The notes under the pieces were generated by a model. It was not told where the DNA came from, did not search any database, and worked only from the letters and a program-made list of their open reading frames with translations. 55,473 bases of DNA, taken from NCBI GenBank assembly GCA_007376535.1, contig VMGK01000001.1, forward strand, positions 1-55,473, read 5' to 3'. A program made the position numbers and the translations under genes. This document shows positions 41,736-50,614 of this stretch, in pieces. Each line of letters begins with the position of its first letter. Position 1 is the stretch's first letter. The stretch comes from Candidatus Berkelbacteria bacterium Licking1014_7. Lineage in GTDB: Bacteria > Patescibacteriota > UBA1384 > GWA2-35-9 > CG2-30-39-44.

Positions 41736-44408
41736 TTGGGCTTTTTATCTTGGTATTATCCAACCGGGATTTTGCAGGTGGGAAAAATTTTTATATTTGC
41801 TCTGCGCTGGGAAATTGAGACCTTCTCAATTTTTGAACTGGCGCGCACGCTTTTTTCGCCCTGGCGCCGCGACATAATCTACGCGGTCCATCCCACCTTG
41901 CAACAACTATTTCAAATCTTTGCTCTGAATCTGGCCTCGCGATTTTTTGGACTGATTATCAGGTTGGTTACTTTAATCGCCGGTTTGTTGATTGTGGTCA
42001 TTTCGTTGATCTTTTTCATCCTGCTTTTTGCGGCGCTGGCATTTTTACCCCTCAGTTTGCCGCTCATCTTAGTGTCAAGCGCGCTTTTGTTTTTTTACCA
42101 TCCATTTTCGCCTTTTGCCTATCTGGCACTGTTGATCTTTATTATTTTAGCCCATATAATTTTTGAACTTTATCAAAAACCATATCTTAAAAATCCGCCT
42201 TTGCCTGAATCGTTAGTGGAAGCAATTGTCAAACTTCACCGCTCCGAATCAATCAATTTGGCGCCGTTTCTTGACTTTGAAGCCAAACAAATTTTTCTTA
42301 AGAGCCCGAATCTGAGCGAACTGAGAAAAAGGTTGATAGAGAGCCAAAAGGCGCGCTTTATTTTTTCCCGCGCCGCTATCAATCCATTAACATTGCCGGA
42401 AAATCATCACATTTCTGCCACGGCTGAGCAATTTTTGCTTTTTGCCGGAGAGCAGGCCGTGCTGGAAAAACACCAGCGGATTGAGGAAGGCGACCTGATT
42501 CTGGCGCTGGCGCATTTTGATCCCACTCTTACCCATATTTTAGCCAGTCAAAATCTTGACCAAAAAGACCTGGCGCAGATCGTTTATTGGCAAACCCATC
42601 TGTGGAAAATCTATTATCCGGTCTCGGTCTTTATCCAACCCGCAAATTTTCAAACCACCGGCGGTATCGCTAAAAACTGGGCGTCTGGTTACACGCCCGT
42701 CTTAGATGAATTTTCCAGCGATATTACTGAAATGGTTGTAAGCAAAAAGTTGGATTATATTTATCTGGCACACCGAACAAATACCGAACAGATTGAGACC
42801 GTACTGAGTCGGAGCGGAAAACACAATGTCATTTTGGTTGGTCCTCCGGGCATTGGCAAACAAACCACAGTGATGGGCTTGGCGCGAAAAATTTTAATCG
42901 GCAAAACCCTACCGCAAATAGCGCACAAACGAGTTGTTAGAGTTGACCTGAACACCGCGCTTTCCGCTTCGTCAGGGCAAGAAGTTGAGCAACGACTGAT
43001 CAGAATTTTGTCAGAAGTCAGCCGCGCCGGCAATGTAATTTTGTATATTGAAGATATCGAGCGGCTCTTTGAAAATCGCAATCTGGCGTTAGGCGCGATT
43101 AACGCTACCCAAATTCTTTTGCCTTTTTTAAATTCAACCCGAATGCAACTGATTGCCACCACCACTAATCAAAGTTATAATTCCTTCATCATCAATCAAC
43201 CCGGGCTGAGCGAGGCGTTTGAAAAAATTGATATTAAAGAACCAAATATGAGCCAATCGCTCCGTATCGCCGAAGAGGTCGCGCCCCAAATTGAAGTTAA
43301 AACCAATACTTTCTTTCTTTATGGCGCGCTCAAAGAAATTGTCAACCAAGCCGACCGCTTGTTTGCGAGCCGCCGTTTTCCGCAAAAAGCCATTGATTTG
43401 ACTGACGAAATCGCCAGTTTTGCCTCCAAAAATAATCTAAAAATTATTACTCCGCAAATCGTTGATCAATATATTTCAACCAAAACAAATGTGCCGATTG
43501 CCGAGGCAAACGCCCAGCAAAAACAAACCTTACTTAATTTAGAAACCAAACTTCACAACAATATGGTCAATCAAGAGCAGGCGGTCAAAGCAGTCGCAGA
43601 CGCCTTGCGCCGATCTTTTGCCGGCGTAGCCAGCCAGGGCAAACCTATGGGGAATTTTCTATTTATCGGTCCGACTGGGGTGGGCAAGACCCAGCTGGCG
43701 CGCTCGCTCGCTGAGGTCTTTTTCGGCTCGCAAAAACAGATTTTACGATTAGATATGAGCGAATTTCAGCAAACCGAAGATATCTACCGACTAATAGGCG
43801 AACAAAAGGCGAACATACCCGGCATTTTAACCGCGCGCATTCGGGAAAAACCTTTTACCTTACTGCTTTTAGACGAAATTGAAAAAGCCCACCCCAACAT
43901 CTTAAATCTCTTTTTGCAAATTTTAGACGAAGGGCAAATTACCGACACTTTTGGCGAAAAAGCCTATTTTAAGAACGCTCTGATCATCGCCACTTCCAAC
44001 GCCGGCTCGAATTTTATTCGCCAGGAATTAGAAAAAAACGCGCCGATGGAACAAATTTCTCCCAAACTTCTGGATTACATTCAAAACCAAAAAATTTTTA
44101 CGCCTGAATTCTTAAACCGCTTTGACGCGATCATCGCTTTTCGCTCGCTCAAAATTGAAGAATTAGAACAAGTGATGGAAATAAAAATCAGAAAATTAAA
44201 TCACCAACTGAAAAATAAAGTGATGGTTAATCTTTCCGGCCAGGCAATCAAAAAACTTGCCATATTAGGTCAAGATCCGGAATTTGGCGCCCGGGCATTA
44301 GAAAGAGTGTTGCAAGATAAAGTTGAAAACTTAGTTGCCAACGCCATACTTAACAATCAAGTTGCAGCCAACCAAACTTTTGTAATCAGCGAAAAGATGA
44401 TAAAATAG
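41736..44408 (+). CDS. Membrane-anchored Clp-like double AAA+ ATPase
   Basis: The 890-aa protein starts at TTG (41736) after AAAGGAGG; an earlier TTG lies upstream of a TATAAT box and is rejected. The N terminus is membrane-embedded, with two to three helices at about 70-145. A Clp-N-like helical region (about 160-300) precedes two AAA+ modules. D1 has Walker A GPPGIGKQT (about 369-377), where Gln replaces the usual Thr/Ser after Lys, and Walker B ILYIEDIE. D2 is canonical: GPTGVGKTQLA (about 646-656) and LLLDEIEKAHP. The C-terminal ClpB-D2 domain is present. It is a probable unfoldase beside the PrgI/VirB4 genes. Confidence 0.87.
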   Translation: MGFLSWYYPTGILQVGKIFIFALRWEIETFSIFELARTLFSPWRRDIIYAVHPTLQQLFQIFALNLASRFFGLIIRLVTLIAGLLIVVISLIFFILLFAALAFLPLSLPLILVSSALLFFYHPFSPFAYLALLIFIILAHIIFELYQKPYLKNPPLPESLVEAIVKLHRSESINLAPFLDFEAKQIFLKSPNLSELRKRLIESQKARFIFSRAAINPLTLPENHHISATAEQFLLFAGEQAVLEKHQRIEEGDLILALAHFDPTLTHILASQNLDQKDLAQIVYWQTHLWKIYYPVSVFIQPANFQTTGGIAKNWASGYTPVLDEFSSDITEMVVSKKLDYIYLAHRTNTEQIETVLSRSGKHNVILVGPPGIGKQTTVMGLARKILIGKTLPQIAHKRVVRVDLNTALSASSGQEVEQRLIRILSEVSRAGNVILYIEDIERLFENRNLALGAINATQILLPFLNSTRMQLIATTTNQSYNSFIINQPGLSEAFEKIDIKEPNMSQSLRIAEEVAPQIEVKTNTFFLYGALKEIVNQADRLFASRRFPQKAIDLTDEIASFASKNNLKIITPQIVDQYISTKTNVPIAEANAQQKQTLLNLETKLHNNMVNQEQAVKAVADALRRSFAGVASQGKPMGNFLFIGPTGVGKTQLARSLAEVFFGSQKQILRLDMSEFQQTEDIYRLIGEQKANIPGILTARIREKPFTLLLLDEIEKAHPNILNLFLQILDEGQITDTFGEKAYFKNALIIATSNAGSNFIRQELEKNAPMEQISPKLLDYIQNQKIFTPEFLNRFDAIIAFRSLKIEELEQVMEIKIRKLNHQLKNKVMVNLSGQAIKKLAILGQDPEFGARALERVLQDKVENLVANAILNNQVAANQTFVISEKMIK

Positions 44409-44498
44409 AATCAAGCCAAGCAGGCTTGACAATTTCTAATTTTTAATTTCTAATTTCTAAACAAATCTAAATGACCAAACTCCAAATCTAAAAAATTG

Positions 44499-44531
44499 TT
44501 TAGAATTTAGGATTTAGAGTTTAGGGTTTAT
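44499..44531. repeat. TTTAGGATTTAG-type repeat
   Basis: TTGTTTAGAATTTAGGATTT then AGAGTTTAGGGTTTA, the same motif that flanks the four-helix gene at 24508-24879. Confidence 0.55.
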
Positions 44532-44545
44532 CGGTAAGGAGGGTT

Positions 44546-44689
44546 GTGCCCCAGTATAAGGTGCCACAAAATATAGATTTGGCTGACCCCATAAAATTGC
44601 TTTCTGAAAAAGGGACTGCGTCCTCTAATTTCAAAAGCGCAATTTACGGGGCGAGACCTTGCCGCAAATTAACCCAGAGGAGTTCGTAA
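44546..44689 (+). CDS. 47-aa upstream ORF duplicating the PrgI N terminus
   Basis: It begins at GTG after TAAGGAGGG and encodes VPQYKVPQNIDLADP, nearly identical to the start of the next gene (MPQYKVPQNIDLADK). It then diverges (IKLLSEKGTASSNFKSAIYG) to a TAA that overlaps the ATG of prgI (TAATG). The strong ribosome binding site and the overlap suggest it is translated and couples to prgI. It could be a truncated duplicate left by a recombination event. Not a known family. Confidence 0.5.
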   Translation: MPQYKVPQNIDLADPIKLLSEKGTASSNFKSAIYGARPCRKLTQRSS

Positions 44690-45090
44690 TGCCTCAGTAT
44701 AAAGTGCCACAAAATATAGATTTGGCTGATAAAATTGTTGGACCGCTTACCTTATTGCAGTTTGCCTATCTTTTGGTGGGCGGAATGATTGCCTTTGGAA
44801 TTTTCAAAACCGGCAATTTAATAATTTTTATTTTAATCGGCGCGCCGATTGCCTTGCTTTCTCTGGCGCTGGCTTTTGTCAAAGTGCAAAATATGCCTTT
44901 TGGAAATTTTTTATTGAATATGATTTGGTTCACTCTTTCGCCCAAAGCGCGCGTCTGGCGCCATTCCCAATCCAGCCAACCAACTCAAATAAAAACAGAC
45001 GATCAAAAAAATGCCAGCCAGCAAGTTGTGGAAAGAAAAATCCTGAATAAAAAAAACCTCTTTGAAATCAGCAAGAAATTGGACAGATAA
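44689..45090 (+). CDS. PrgI-family membrane protein of a conjugation/T4SS-like cluster
   Basis: The 133-aa protein has PrgI hallmarks: an N-terminal KVPQNIDLADKIVGPLTLLQ, then two transmembrane helices (about 28-65) and a following NMPFGNFLLNMIWFTLSPKA segment. PrgI proteins accompany VirB4-type ATPases in conjugation-like systems of Gram-positives and CPR. The ATG at 44689 has AGAGGAG 6 nt upstream; a TTG at 44659 is rejected. The C-terminal third is a charged cytoplasmic tail. Confidence 0.9.
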   Translation: MPQYKVPQNIDLADKIVGPLTLLQFAYLLVGGMIAFGIFKTGNLIIFILIGAPIALLSLALAFVKVQNMPFGNFLLNMIWFTLSPKARVWRHSQSSQPTQIKTDDQKNASQQVVERKILNKKNLFEISKKLDR

Positions 45091-45130
45091 TAGAAAACAA
45101 TGACAAAATCCAAATTGTTCCAAATGACAA

Positions 45131-45496
45131 ATGAATACTAAAATCCAAAATCCTAATGACAAAAAGTATGATTTGGAAGAAAGAACCGCCAAGTTTGCCG
45201 AAGAAGTTTTAGTTTTCCTTAAAACCATCGAAGAAACAACCATAAATAAGCCGATCATCAGTCAGCTTGTCAGAGCGGTTACTAGTATTGCGGCTAATTA
45301 TTGCGAAGCTGATGGAGCTGAGTCGAAAAAGGACTTTAAGCACAAGATAGCAATTTGCAAGAAAGAATCTAAAGAAACAAAATTATGGTTAAGAATGCTG
45401 GCAAAAGTCAATCCCGAAATACAAGAGAAATACCGCAAATTCTGGCAAGAAGCTCAAGAATTAACCTTGATTTTTTCAGCGATTTTTAAAAAATAA
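45131..45496 (+). CDS. Four-helix bundle protein (23S rRNA IVP/S23 family), copy 3
   Basis: The 121-aa helical protein reads YDLEERTAKFAEEVLVFLKT, then QLVRAVTSIAANYCEADGAE and KESKETKLWLRMLAK. It is closest to copy 1 (8554-8913); both share E-E-R-T-A-K-F and the WxEAQELTxIF ending. Its start codon falls in the AT-rich repeat AAATGAATACTAAAATCCAA that also occurs at about 16447-16466. It interrupts the secretion cluster between prgI and the next gene, consistent with an inserted unit. Confidence 0.87.
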   Translation: MNTKIQNPNDKKYDLEERTAKFAEEVLVFLKTIEETTINKPIISQLVRAVTSIAANYCEADGAESKKDFKHKIAICKKESKETKLWLRMLAKVNPEIQEKYRKFWQEAQELTLIFSAIFKK

Positions 45497-45586
45497 TTTG
45501 ACATTTCGTCATTTGTCTGCCAGCTGGCAGATTAGGATTTGATTTGAAATTTGACATTTGAGCTTTGAAATTCATAATTTATTATT

Positions 45587-46603
45587 ATGCCCACAACTGC
45601 CTCAACTCAACAATCTGTGCCAATCGCGCAAATCAGAAAGTCCGTCGCGATTTTGAAAAGCGGAGGAATCCGGGCGATTTTAAGAATCACGCCGGTTAAC
45701 TTTGCTTTGAAAAGCCAACAGGATCAAGAGGTCTTGGTGGGACAATATCAAAATTTTTTAAATTCGCTTGATTTTCCAGTGCAACTATTGGTTCAATCCA
45801 GAAAAATAGATGTCTATCCCTACCTTAAAGGTCTGGCGGATTTTAGTCAAAACATCTCGTCTGACCTGCTAAGAATTCAAATTATTGACTATATAAATTT
45901 TGTGCAAAAACTCACTGAGTTGGCAAATGTGATGGAAAAAATATTTTTTTGCGTGGTGCCGTACGAACCAAACCCAACGGAAAATCCCAGTTTTTTAAAG
46001 AAAATTTTTTCCAGCCGACCCAAAATTTCCATCAACAAAACCCAATTTGATAAATATCAGAGCGAATTAGAACAGAGAGTAAAAGTAATTGCGTCCGGGC
46101 TCGAAGCCATGGGACTGGAAGTAAAACGGCTTGACACTCAAGAAATTATTGAAGAACTCTACAATATCTACAATCCAGGAGAAGCGCACGAGGAACGGTT
46201 GGGTAAAATGGCAAAAATCGACGCGCCGATCATACATTCCAAGATGAAAAAACCAGCGCCCAATACCCTTTCTAAACCAGTTAGTAATCTGGCGCACAAA
46301 CTTAATCCACCATCTTCGCAACTAACAACAGTCAATCAACCGACAGCCGAAAAACCAAGCCAGCCGCAACCAGCCGAAAAATCTCAACTCCAAAAACCAT
46401 CAGCCACTATTGACTCTCAGCCAGCCATCGCCAGCCCACAATCACCAATCCAACCAGCGACAGAAACCAAACCGACCAACGAAACCATTCCCCAAACCGC
46501 TGATATTCCTTCTTCCGAACCAGCCCAAATTGCTCCGGATCAAAAAACGATTGATCCGCAAGTCGCGCTTGACGCCGAAGCGATACTGAAAAACCTGCAA
46601 TAA
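45587..46603 (+). CDS. T4SS-associated protein with TraC-like N-terminal domain
   Basis: The 338-aa protein has a folded N-terminal part (about 1-200) with IRAILRITPVNFALKSQQDQ and QLLVQSRKIDVYPYL, a pattern found in proteins encoded between PrgI and the VirB4 ATPase in CPR-type clusters and related to the N-terminal domain of TraC/VirB4. The last 110 residues are a Pro/Gln/Ser/Thr-rich disordered tail. It probably associates with the ATPase encoded 80 bp downstream. Starts at ATG. Confidence 0.72.
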   Translation: MPTTASTQQSVPIAQIRKSVAILKSGGIRAILRITPVNFALKSQQDQEVLVGQYQNFLNSLDFPVQLLVQSRKIDVYPYLKGLADFSQNISSDLLRIQIIDYINFVQKLTELANVMEKIFFCVVPYEPNPTENPSFLKKIFSSRPKISINKTQFDKYQSELEQRVKVIASGLEAMGLEVKRLDTQEIIEELYNIYNPGEAHEERLGKMAKIDAPIIHSKMKKPAPNTLSKPVSNLAHKLNPPSSQLTTVNQPTAEKPSQPQPAEKSQLQKPSATIDSQPAIASPQSPIQPATETKPTNETIPQTADIPSSEPAQIAPDQKTIDPQVALDAEAILKNLQ

Positions 46604-46683
46604 AGAAACAAATAAGAGATAAAAATGAAGAATTAAGAATTGAAATAGTAAATCAAAAATTTCTTAATTTTAATTTGAAAATT

Positions 46684-48498
46684 ATGCTTTTCAAAAAACC
46701 ACAATCAGATCCGGCAAAAAAACCGATGTCAGTTGCCGACACCAATCCTCAAGCGCCCGGCGAAATCCAGGCAGGCGCCACCACTTTTATTGATATTGTG
46801 GCGCCCGCCGCCTTTGTCAATACTGCCAACTATGTCCAACTCAACAATTATTTTATCAAAACATTTTTTGTCTATACCTATCCTCGCTACCTCAACACCA
46901 ACTGGCTTTCGCCGCTTATCAACCTTGACGCCACTATGGATATTTCAATGCATATTTATCCGGTTTCAACTCCTGACCTGATGCGCCAGTTAAAAAGACG
47001 GCAAACCAATCTTGAATCCTCACTATCCATTAACCGCGAAAAAGGCATGGTGCGCGATCCTGAATTAGAAACCGCTATCTCTGACATTGACGCGCTGCGC
47101 GACACTCTGCAAAAAGGCGAGTCAAAAATTTTCCATTACTCGCTTTACTTCACGCTTTACAGCCGCACCAAAGACGAACTTGAAACCCTATCAAATCAAT
47201 TAGAATCAACCTTGGGCGGATTGCTCATTTACACCAAACAGACCTATTTGCAAATGGAACAGGGCTTTAACGCCAGTTTGCCGCTTCATCTGGACGAATT
47301 GCAAATTCTAAGAAACCTTGACACTGCCTCGCTCTCAACCACTTTCCCGTTTAACAGCGCCACCCTTACTTCCAGTCATGGAATTTTATACGGCTTAAAC
47401 CGCCACAATAATTCGTTGATTCTTTTTGACCGCTTTGACCTGGAAAATGCCAACTCAACTATTTTTGCCTCCTCTGGTTCGGGAAAAAGTTTTTTGGCGA
47501 AACTTGAGGTTATCAGATATTTGATGTTAGGAACCGATGTGATAGTCGTTGACCCGGAAAACGAATACAAAAATTTGGCCGAGGCGCTGGGTGGATCATT
47601 TATTAGCATTTCGCTTAATTCTGACAAAAGGATTAACCCGTTTGATCTGCCAACCATCACCGCAGGCGAAACCGCCGAAACCGTGCTACGTTCGAATGTA
47701 TCAATGCTCACCGGACTGATTGGTCTAATGACCGGCGGACTTACTCCAGACGAATCCAATATCTTAGACAAAGCGCTCTTTGAGGTCTATTCGCTCAAAG
47801 ACATTACCACCGACCCCAATTCGTTTAAAAATCCGGCGCCCACCCTCACTGATTTGGAGCAGGTCCTGCAAAATATCACCGGCGCGGAAAATCTGATTAA
47901 ACGACTGCAAAAATACCTTACTGGCTCGTACGCCGGGCTTTTTACCAAACCAACTAATTTTAATCTTGAAAATGGCTTGGTGGTTTTTTCAATTCGGGAT
48001 TTGGAAGAAGGACTGCGACCAATTGCCATGTACACAATTTTGTCTTATATCTGGGCAAAAATCAGAAAGACGCTCCGTCGTCGGCTTTTGGTGATTGACG
48101 AGGCGTGGGTAATGATGCAACACGAAGACAGCGCCAAATTCGTCCATATGCTGGCTAAACGGGCGCGCAAATATTATCTCGGTCTCACGATTATTTCCCA
48201 AGATGTGGAGGATTTCTTGAATTCGCCGCAAGGCAGATCAGTGCTTAATAATTCTGCCATGCAAATTCTTTTGAAACAATCCACCGCGGCGATTGAAAAA
48301 ATTAAAGAGGTCTTTAATTTGACTGAATCAGAAAAATTTCTGCTTTTGGAATCAGATGTGGGCGAAGGATTATTTTTCGCCGGCAAAAATCATGTGGCAG
48401 TCAAAATTATCGCTTCTTACACTGAGGAACAAATCATCACCACTGATCCGCGCCAACTTTTGGAGGCGCAACAAGGTCAAAACAGCGCTCAAGGATAA
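46684..48498 (+). CDS. VirB4/TraC-family conjugation-type ATPase
   Basis: The 604-aa protein has an N-terminal VirB4-like domain and a C-terminal RecA-like motor. Walker A is SSGSGKSF (about 263-270), followed by VVDPENEYKNLAEALGG, and Walker B is LLVIDEAWVMM (about 469-479). The conserved RKYYLGLTIISQDVEDFL follows. VirB4 ATPases energise type IV secretion, conjugation or type IV-like DNA and protein transport. Start ATG at 46684 rather than a TTG 9 bp upstream. Encoded downstream is a murein hydrolase, the usual cell-wall-opening partner. Confidence 0.95.
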   Translation: MLFKKPQSDPAKKPMSVADTNPQAPGEIQAGATTFIDIVAPAAFVNTANYVQLNNYFIKTFFVYTYPRYLNTNWLSPLINLDATMDISMHIYPVSTPDLMRQLKRRQTNLESSLSINREKGMVRDPELETAISDIDALRDTLQKGESKIFHYSLYFTLYSRTKDELETLSNQLESTLGGLLIYTKQTYLQMEQGFNASLPLHLDELQILRNLDTASLSTTFPFNSATLTSSHGILYGLNRHNNSLILFDRFDLENANSTIFASSGSGKSFLAKLEVIRYLMLGTDVIVVDPENEYKNLAEALGGSFISISLNSDKRINPFDLPTITAGETAETVLRSNVSMLTGLIGLMTGGLTPDESNILDKALFEVYSLKDITTDPNSFKNPAPTLTDLEQVLQNITGAENLIKRLQKYLTGSYAGLFTKPTNFNLENGLVVFSIRDLEEGLRPIAMYTILSYIWAKIRKTLRRRLLVIDEAWVMMQHEDSAKFVHMLAKRARKYYLGLTIISQDVEDFLNSPQGRSVLNNSAMQILLKQSTAAIEKIKEVFNLTESEKFLLLESDVGEGLFFAGKNHVAVKIIASYTEEQIITTDPRQLLEAQQGQNSAQG

Positions 48499-48686
48499 AG
48501 AACCCATTGCAAATCTCTCCAATCTACTACAATATGCCACATTTGGCTACAAAATACTCATCGTTCGTCATCGTCCGCCTTGGCGGATGCTTCCTCAAAG
48601 AATCCTCCCCGCGCTTTGGCGGGTCGGCATTCTTTATTAAATTAAAATTAGTAATGGGCTGCGCCCTCTTGTAATAAATATAAAAT
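48499..48686. repeat. Palindromes and TTACAAGAGGGCGCAGCCC repeat before the hydrolase gene
   Basis: It contains an imperfect hairpin AAAGAATCC...GGCATTCTTT (about 48597-48634) and, on the minus strand, TTATTACAAGAGGGCGCAGC (near 48653-48676), shared with 2492-2694. No gene. Confidence 0.5.
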
Positions 48687-50525
48687 ATGCTGTCTTTTGG
48701 CTCGGACAAAAAAAGTAAATCGTCATTTGGAATTCCTATTGCCGGCTGCGCAATCATCGGCATTATTATTTTATTTCTAAGCGCTTTGGGACTGATTTTC
48801 GGGGGATTGGGGGGGGAGGGTCCAGAGATAAGCGGAGAAATAAAATGTGAAAATATTCCAGAACCGCAACTAATAATATTAACCAAAGCGTCACAAAAAT
48901 GGCAAGTAAAGGTTGAGTTACTGGCAGCGATCGGACAAAAGGAAAGCTCGTTTATTACCGGAGATATCAACCGGAACTGGAATACAGAAGTTAACCAACA
49001 AGGATCTGAAGATCACAAAGGACCTTTTCAATTTGCTGATACCACCTGGCAATCGCAAATAGACACCGCCCACAAACCGCCCCATAGTTCTCTCCTTGAC
49101 GCTGGCGGAGATAGTTACGAGCAGGATTCAACGGGAGCGCCTGACGGAGACGAAAACATCTTTAGTCCCTGGGACAGCGCTTATGGCGCCGCTTTTATGT
49201 TTGCCATGAACGACGTCGATGGCAACATCACTCCCGACACCACAGTAGGACTTAAAAAAATAAAAGACGCTGTCTCAAAATTCCGCAAAGGCGCTGGCTG
49301 GGACGAAGGGGGAAAAGACGATCCGGTTGTAGTTAAATATGTGGACGATGTTTTGCAATTATATTCTCAATATAAATGCACCTACGGCGACTACGGCGAC
49401 GGCGATTTTACCAATCCAGCCTACACCGATTGCCAGAACAAAATTATCAATCGAGCGGTTTTTTATTACAATGACAGCCAACGAAACTCTTCCAAATATG
49501 AATATAATCAAAACAAAAGAACCCAACATCAACCCAATAATAATCCCAAATATTTTGACTGCTCCAGTTTAGTTTCAAAAATCTATCAAGAAGCAGCATT
49601 GTTTCGTAATCAATATGCCACTACTGGATCAATCAGAGATAACCCTTCTAACTATAAACTTAAAAAAAATTCCTTTGATGATCGTTTGGCAGGCGACATT
49701 ATCGTCCATTACTCAAGCCGATCAAATACCGGCCGGCATACCGGTATTTATGTTGGTAAAAATAAATATATTCACATTCCCGGCACAGGAAGAAAAATCA
49801 GCCTCTCCCGCATTCCTGCTGAAAATGCGATTATTGGTTTTTACCGCTCTGAAAAATGCCCAGCATCAAAACCCCAACCAACCAGCAGCACAACCAATTT
49901 TTCCGGCAGAACAGTTGTCATCGACCCCGGACACGGCACCGCTTCAAATAAAAGAGCCAATGAAGATATTCCAAACTGGCAGGTCTCATTAAAATTACAA
50001 TCCGCCTTACAAAACAAAGGGTTTAAGGTTTATTTAACGCATGCTGGCCCTATCAAAAGAGAAAAATTGGGCAACAATGAAGTTGAAGATAATATTACCA
50101 GAGCCAAACGAGCCAATGCCAAAAATCCCCTTTTAACTATTTCTATCCATGGAGACCAGCCCAATGGAGTGGCGCTGATATATTATCCTTATGATCCAAT
50201 CAATAATATCGCAAAATCCAGCAAAATGGCCGCGGAAACTGTTTGGTCTAATTATAAAAACATTCCGCCCATTTCTGAAAGCAAAAAGAAAGGGGCAAAA
50301 AGCGAAGATAGTTTTGACAACCCAACCACGCAAGAAAACAAAAAAGAACACGGTCGAGCGGTTTTAACAAAATCCCTCTACATTGATCATCCAATCATTA
50401 CAATTGAAATGATAAATTTAGACACACAAGGAATAAATTGGATCTCGCAAGAACAGAATCAGCAAAAAATCGCCCAAGCCATTGCCAACGGAATAGAACA
50501 ATACTATCAAAACAATGTTAAGTAG
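48687..50525 (+). CDS. Three-domain peptidoglycan hydrolase (transglycosylase + NlpC/P60 + amidase_3)
   Basis: The 612-aa protein has one N-terminal transmembrane helix (about 16-40). Domain 1 (about 60-220) is lysozyme/lytic-transglycosylase-like, with the candidate catalytic Glu in GQKESSF (about 85) and GPFQFADTTWQ. Domain 2 (about 255-395) is NlpC/P60-like, with Cys in FDCSSLV (about 292), His in GRHTGIYV and YIHIPG. Domain 3 (about 405-612) is N-acetylmuramoyl-alanine amidase_3-like: VIDPGHG, SIHGD and the late Glu in TIEMINLD. It would open the wall for the adjacent secretion machine or for contact with another cell. Three distinct cutting activities in one chain is unusual. Confidence 0.87.
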   Translation: MLSFGSDKKSKSSFGIPIAGCAIIGIIILFLSALGLIFGGLGGEGPEISGEIKCENIPEPQLIILTKASQKWQVKVELLAAIGQKESSFITGDINRNWNTEVNQQGSEDHKGPFQFADTTWQSQIDTAHKPPHSSLLDAGGDSYEQDSTGAPDGDENIFSPWDSAYGAAFMFAMNDVDGNITPDTTVGLKKIKDAVSKFRKGAGWDEGGKDDPVVVKYVDDVLQLYSQYKCTYGDYGDGDFTNPAYTDCQNKIINRAVFYYNDSQRNSSKYEYNQNKRTQHQPNNNPKYFDCSSLVSKIYQEAALFRNQYATTGSIRDNPSNYKLKKNSFDDRLAGDIIVHYSSRSNTGRHTGIYVGKNKYIHIPGTGRKISLSRIPAENAIIGFYRSEKCPASKPQPTSSTTNFSGRTVVIDPGHGTASNKRANEDIPNWQVSLKLQSALQNKGFKVYLTHAGPIKREKLGNNEVEDNITRAKRANAKNPLLTISIHGDQPNGVALIYYPYDPINNIAKSSKMAAETVWSNYKNIPPISESKKKGAKSEDSFDNPTTQENKKEHGRAVLTKSLYIDHPIITIEMINLDTQGINWISQEQNQQKIAQAIANGIEQYYQNNVK

Positions 50526-50560
50526 ACATGTCGGTCGTCAGATCGCCATAATTTCTGCGC

Positions 50561-50594
50561 AAAAAAACGCGACAGAGAAAGTTTCTCTGTCGCG
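50561..50594 (-). terminator. Terminator of the 50615-51619 gene
   Basis: On the minus strand, CGCGACAGAGAAA pairs with TTTCTCTGTCGCG and is followed by TTTTTTT. Extra GCGATAGATC repeats lie alongside. It may also stop plus-strand transcription of the hydrolase gene. Confidence 0.85.
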
Positions 50595-50614
50595 ATAGAT
50601 CGCGATAGATCGCG

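Noticed and set aside
44598-44688. In-frame TTG upstream of prgI as its true start
   Set aside because: The ATG at 44689 has a good ribosome binding site and matches the family N terminus (PQYKVPQN).
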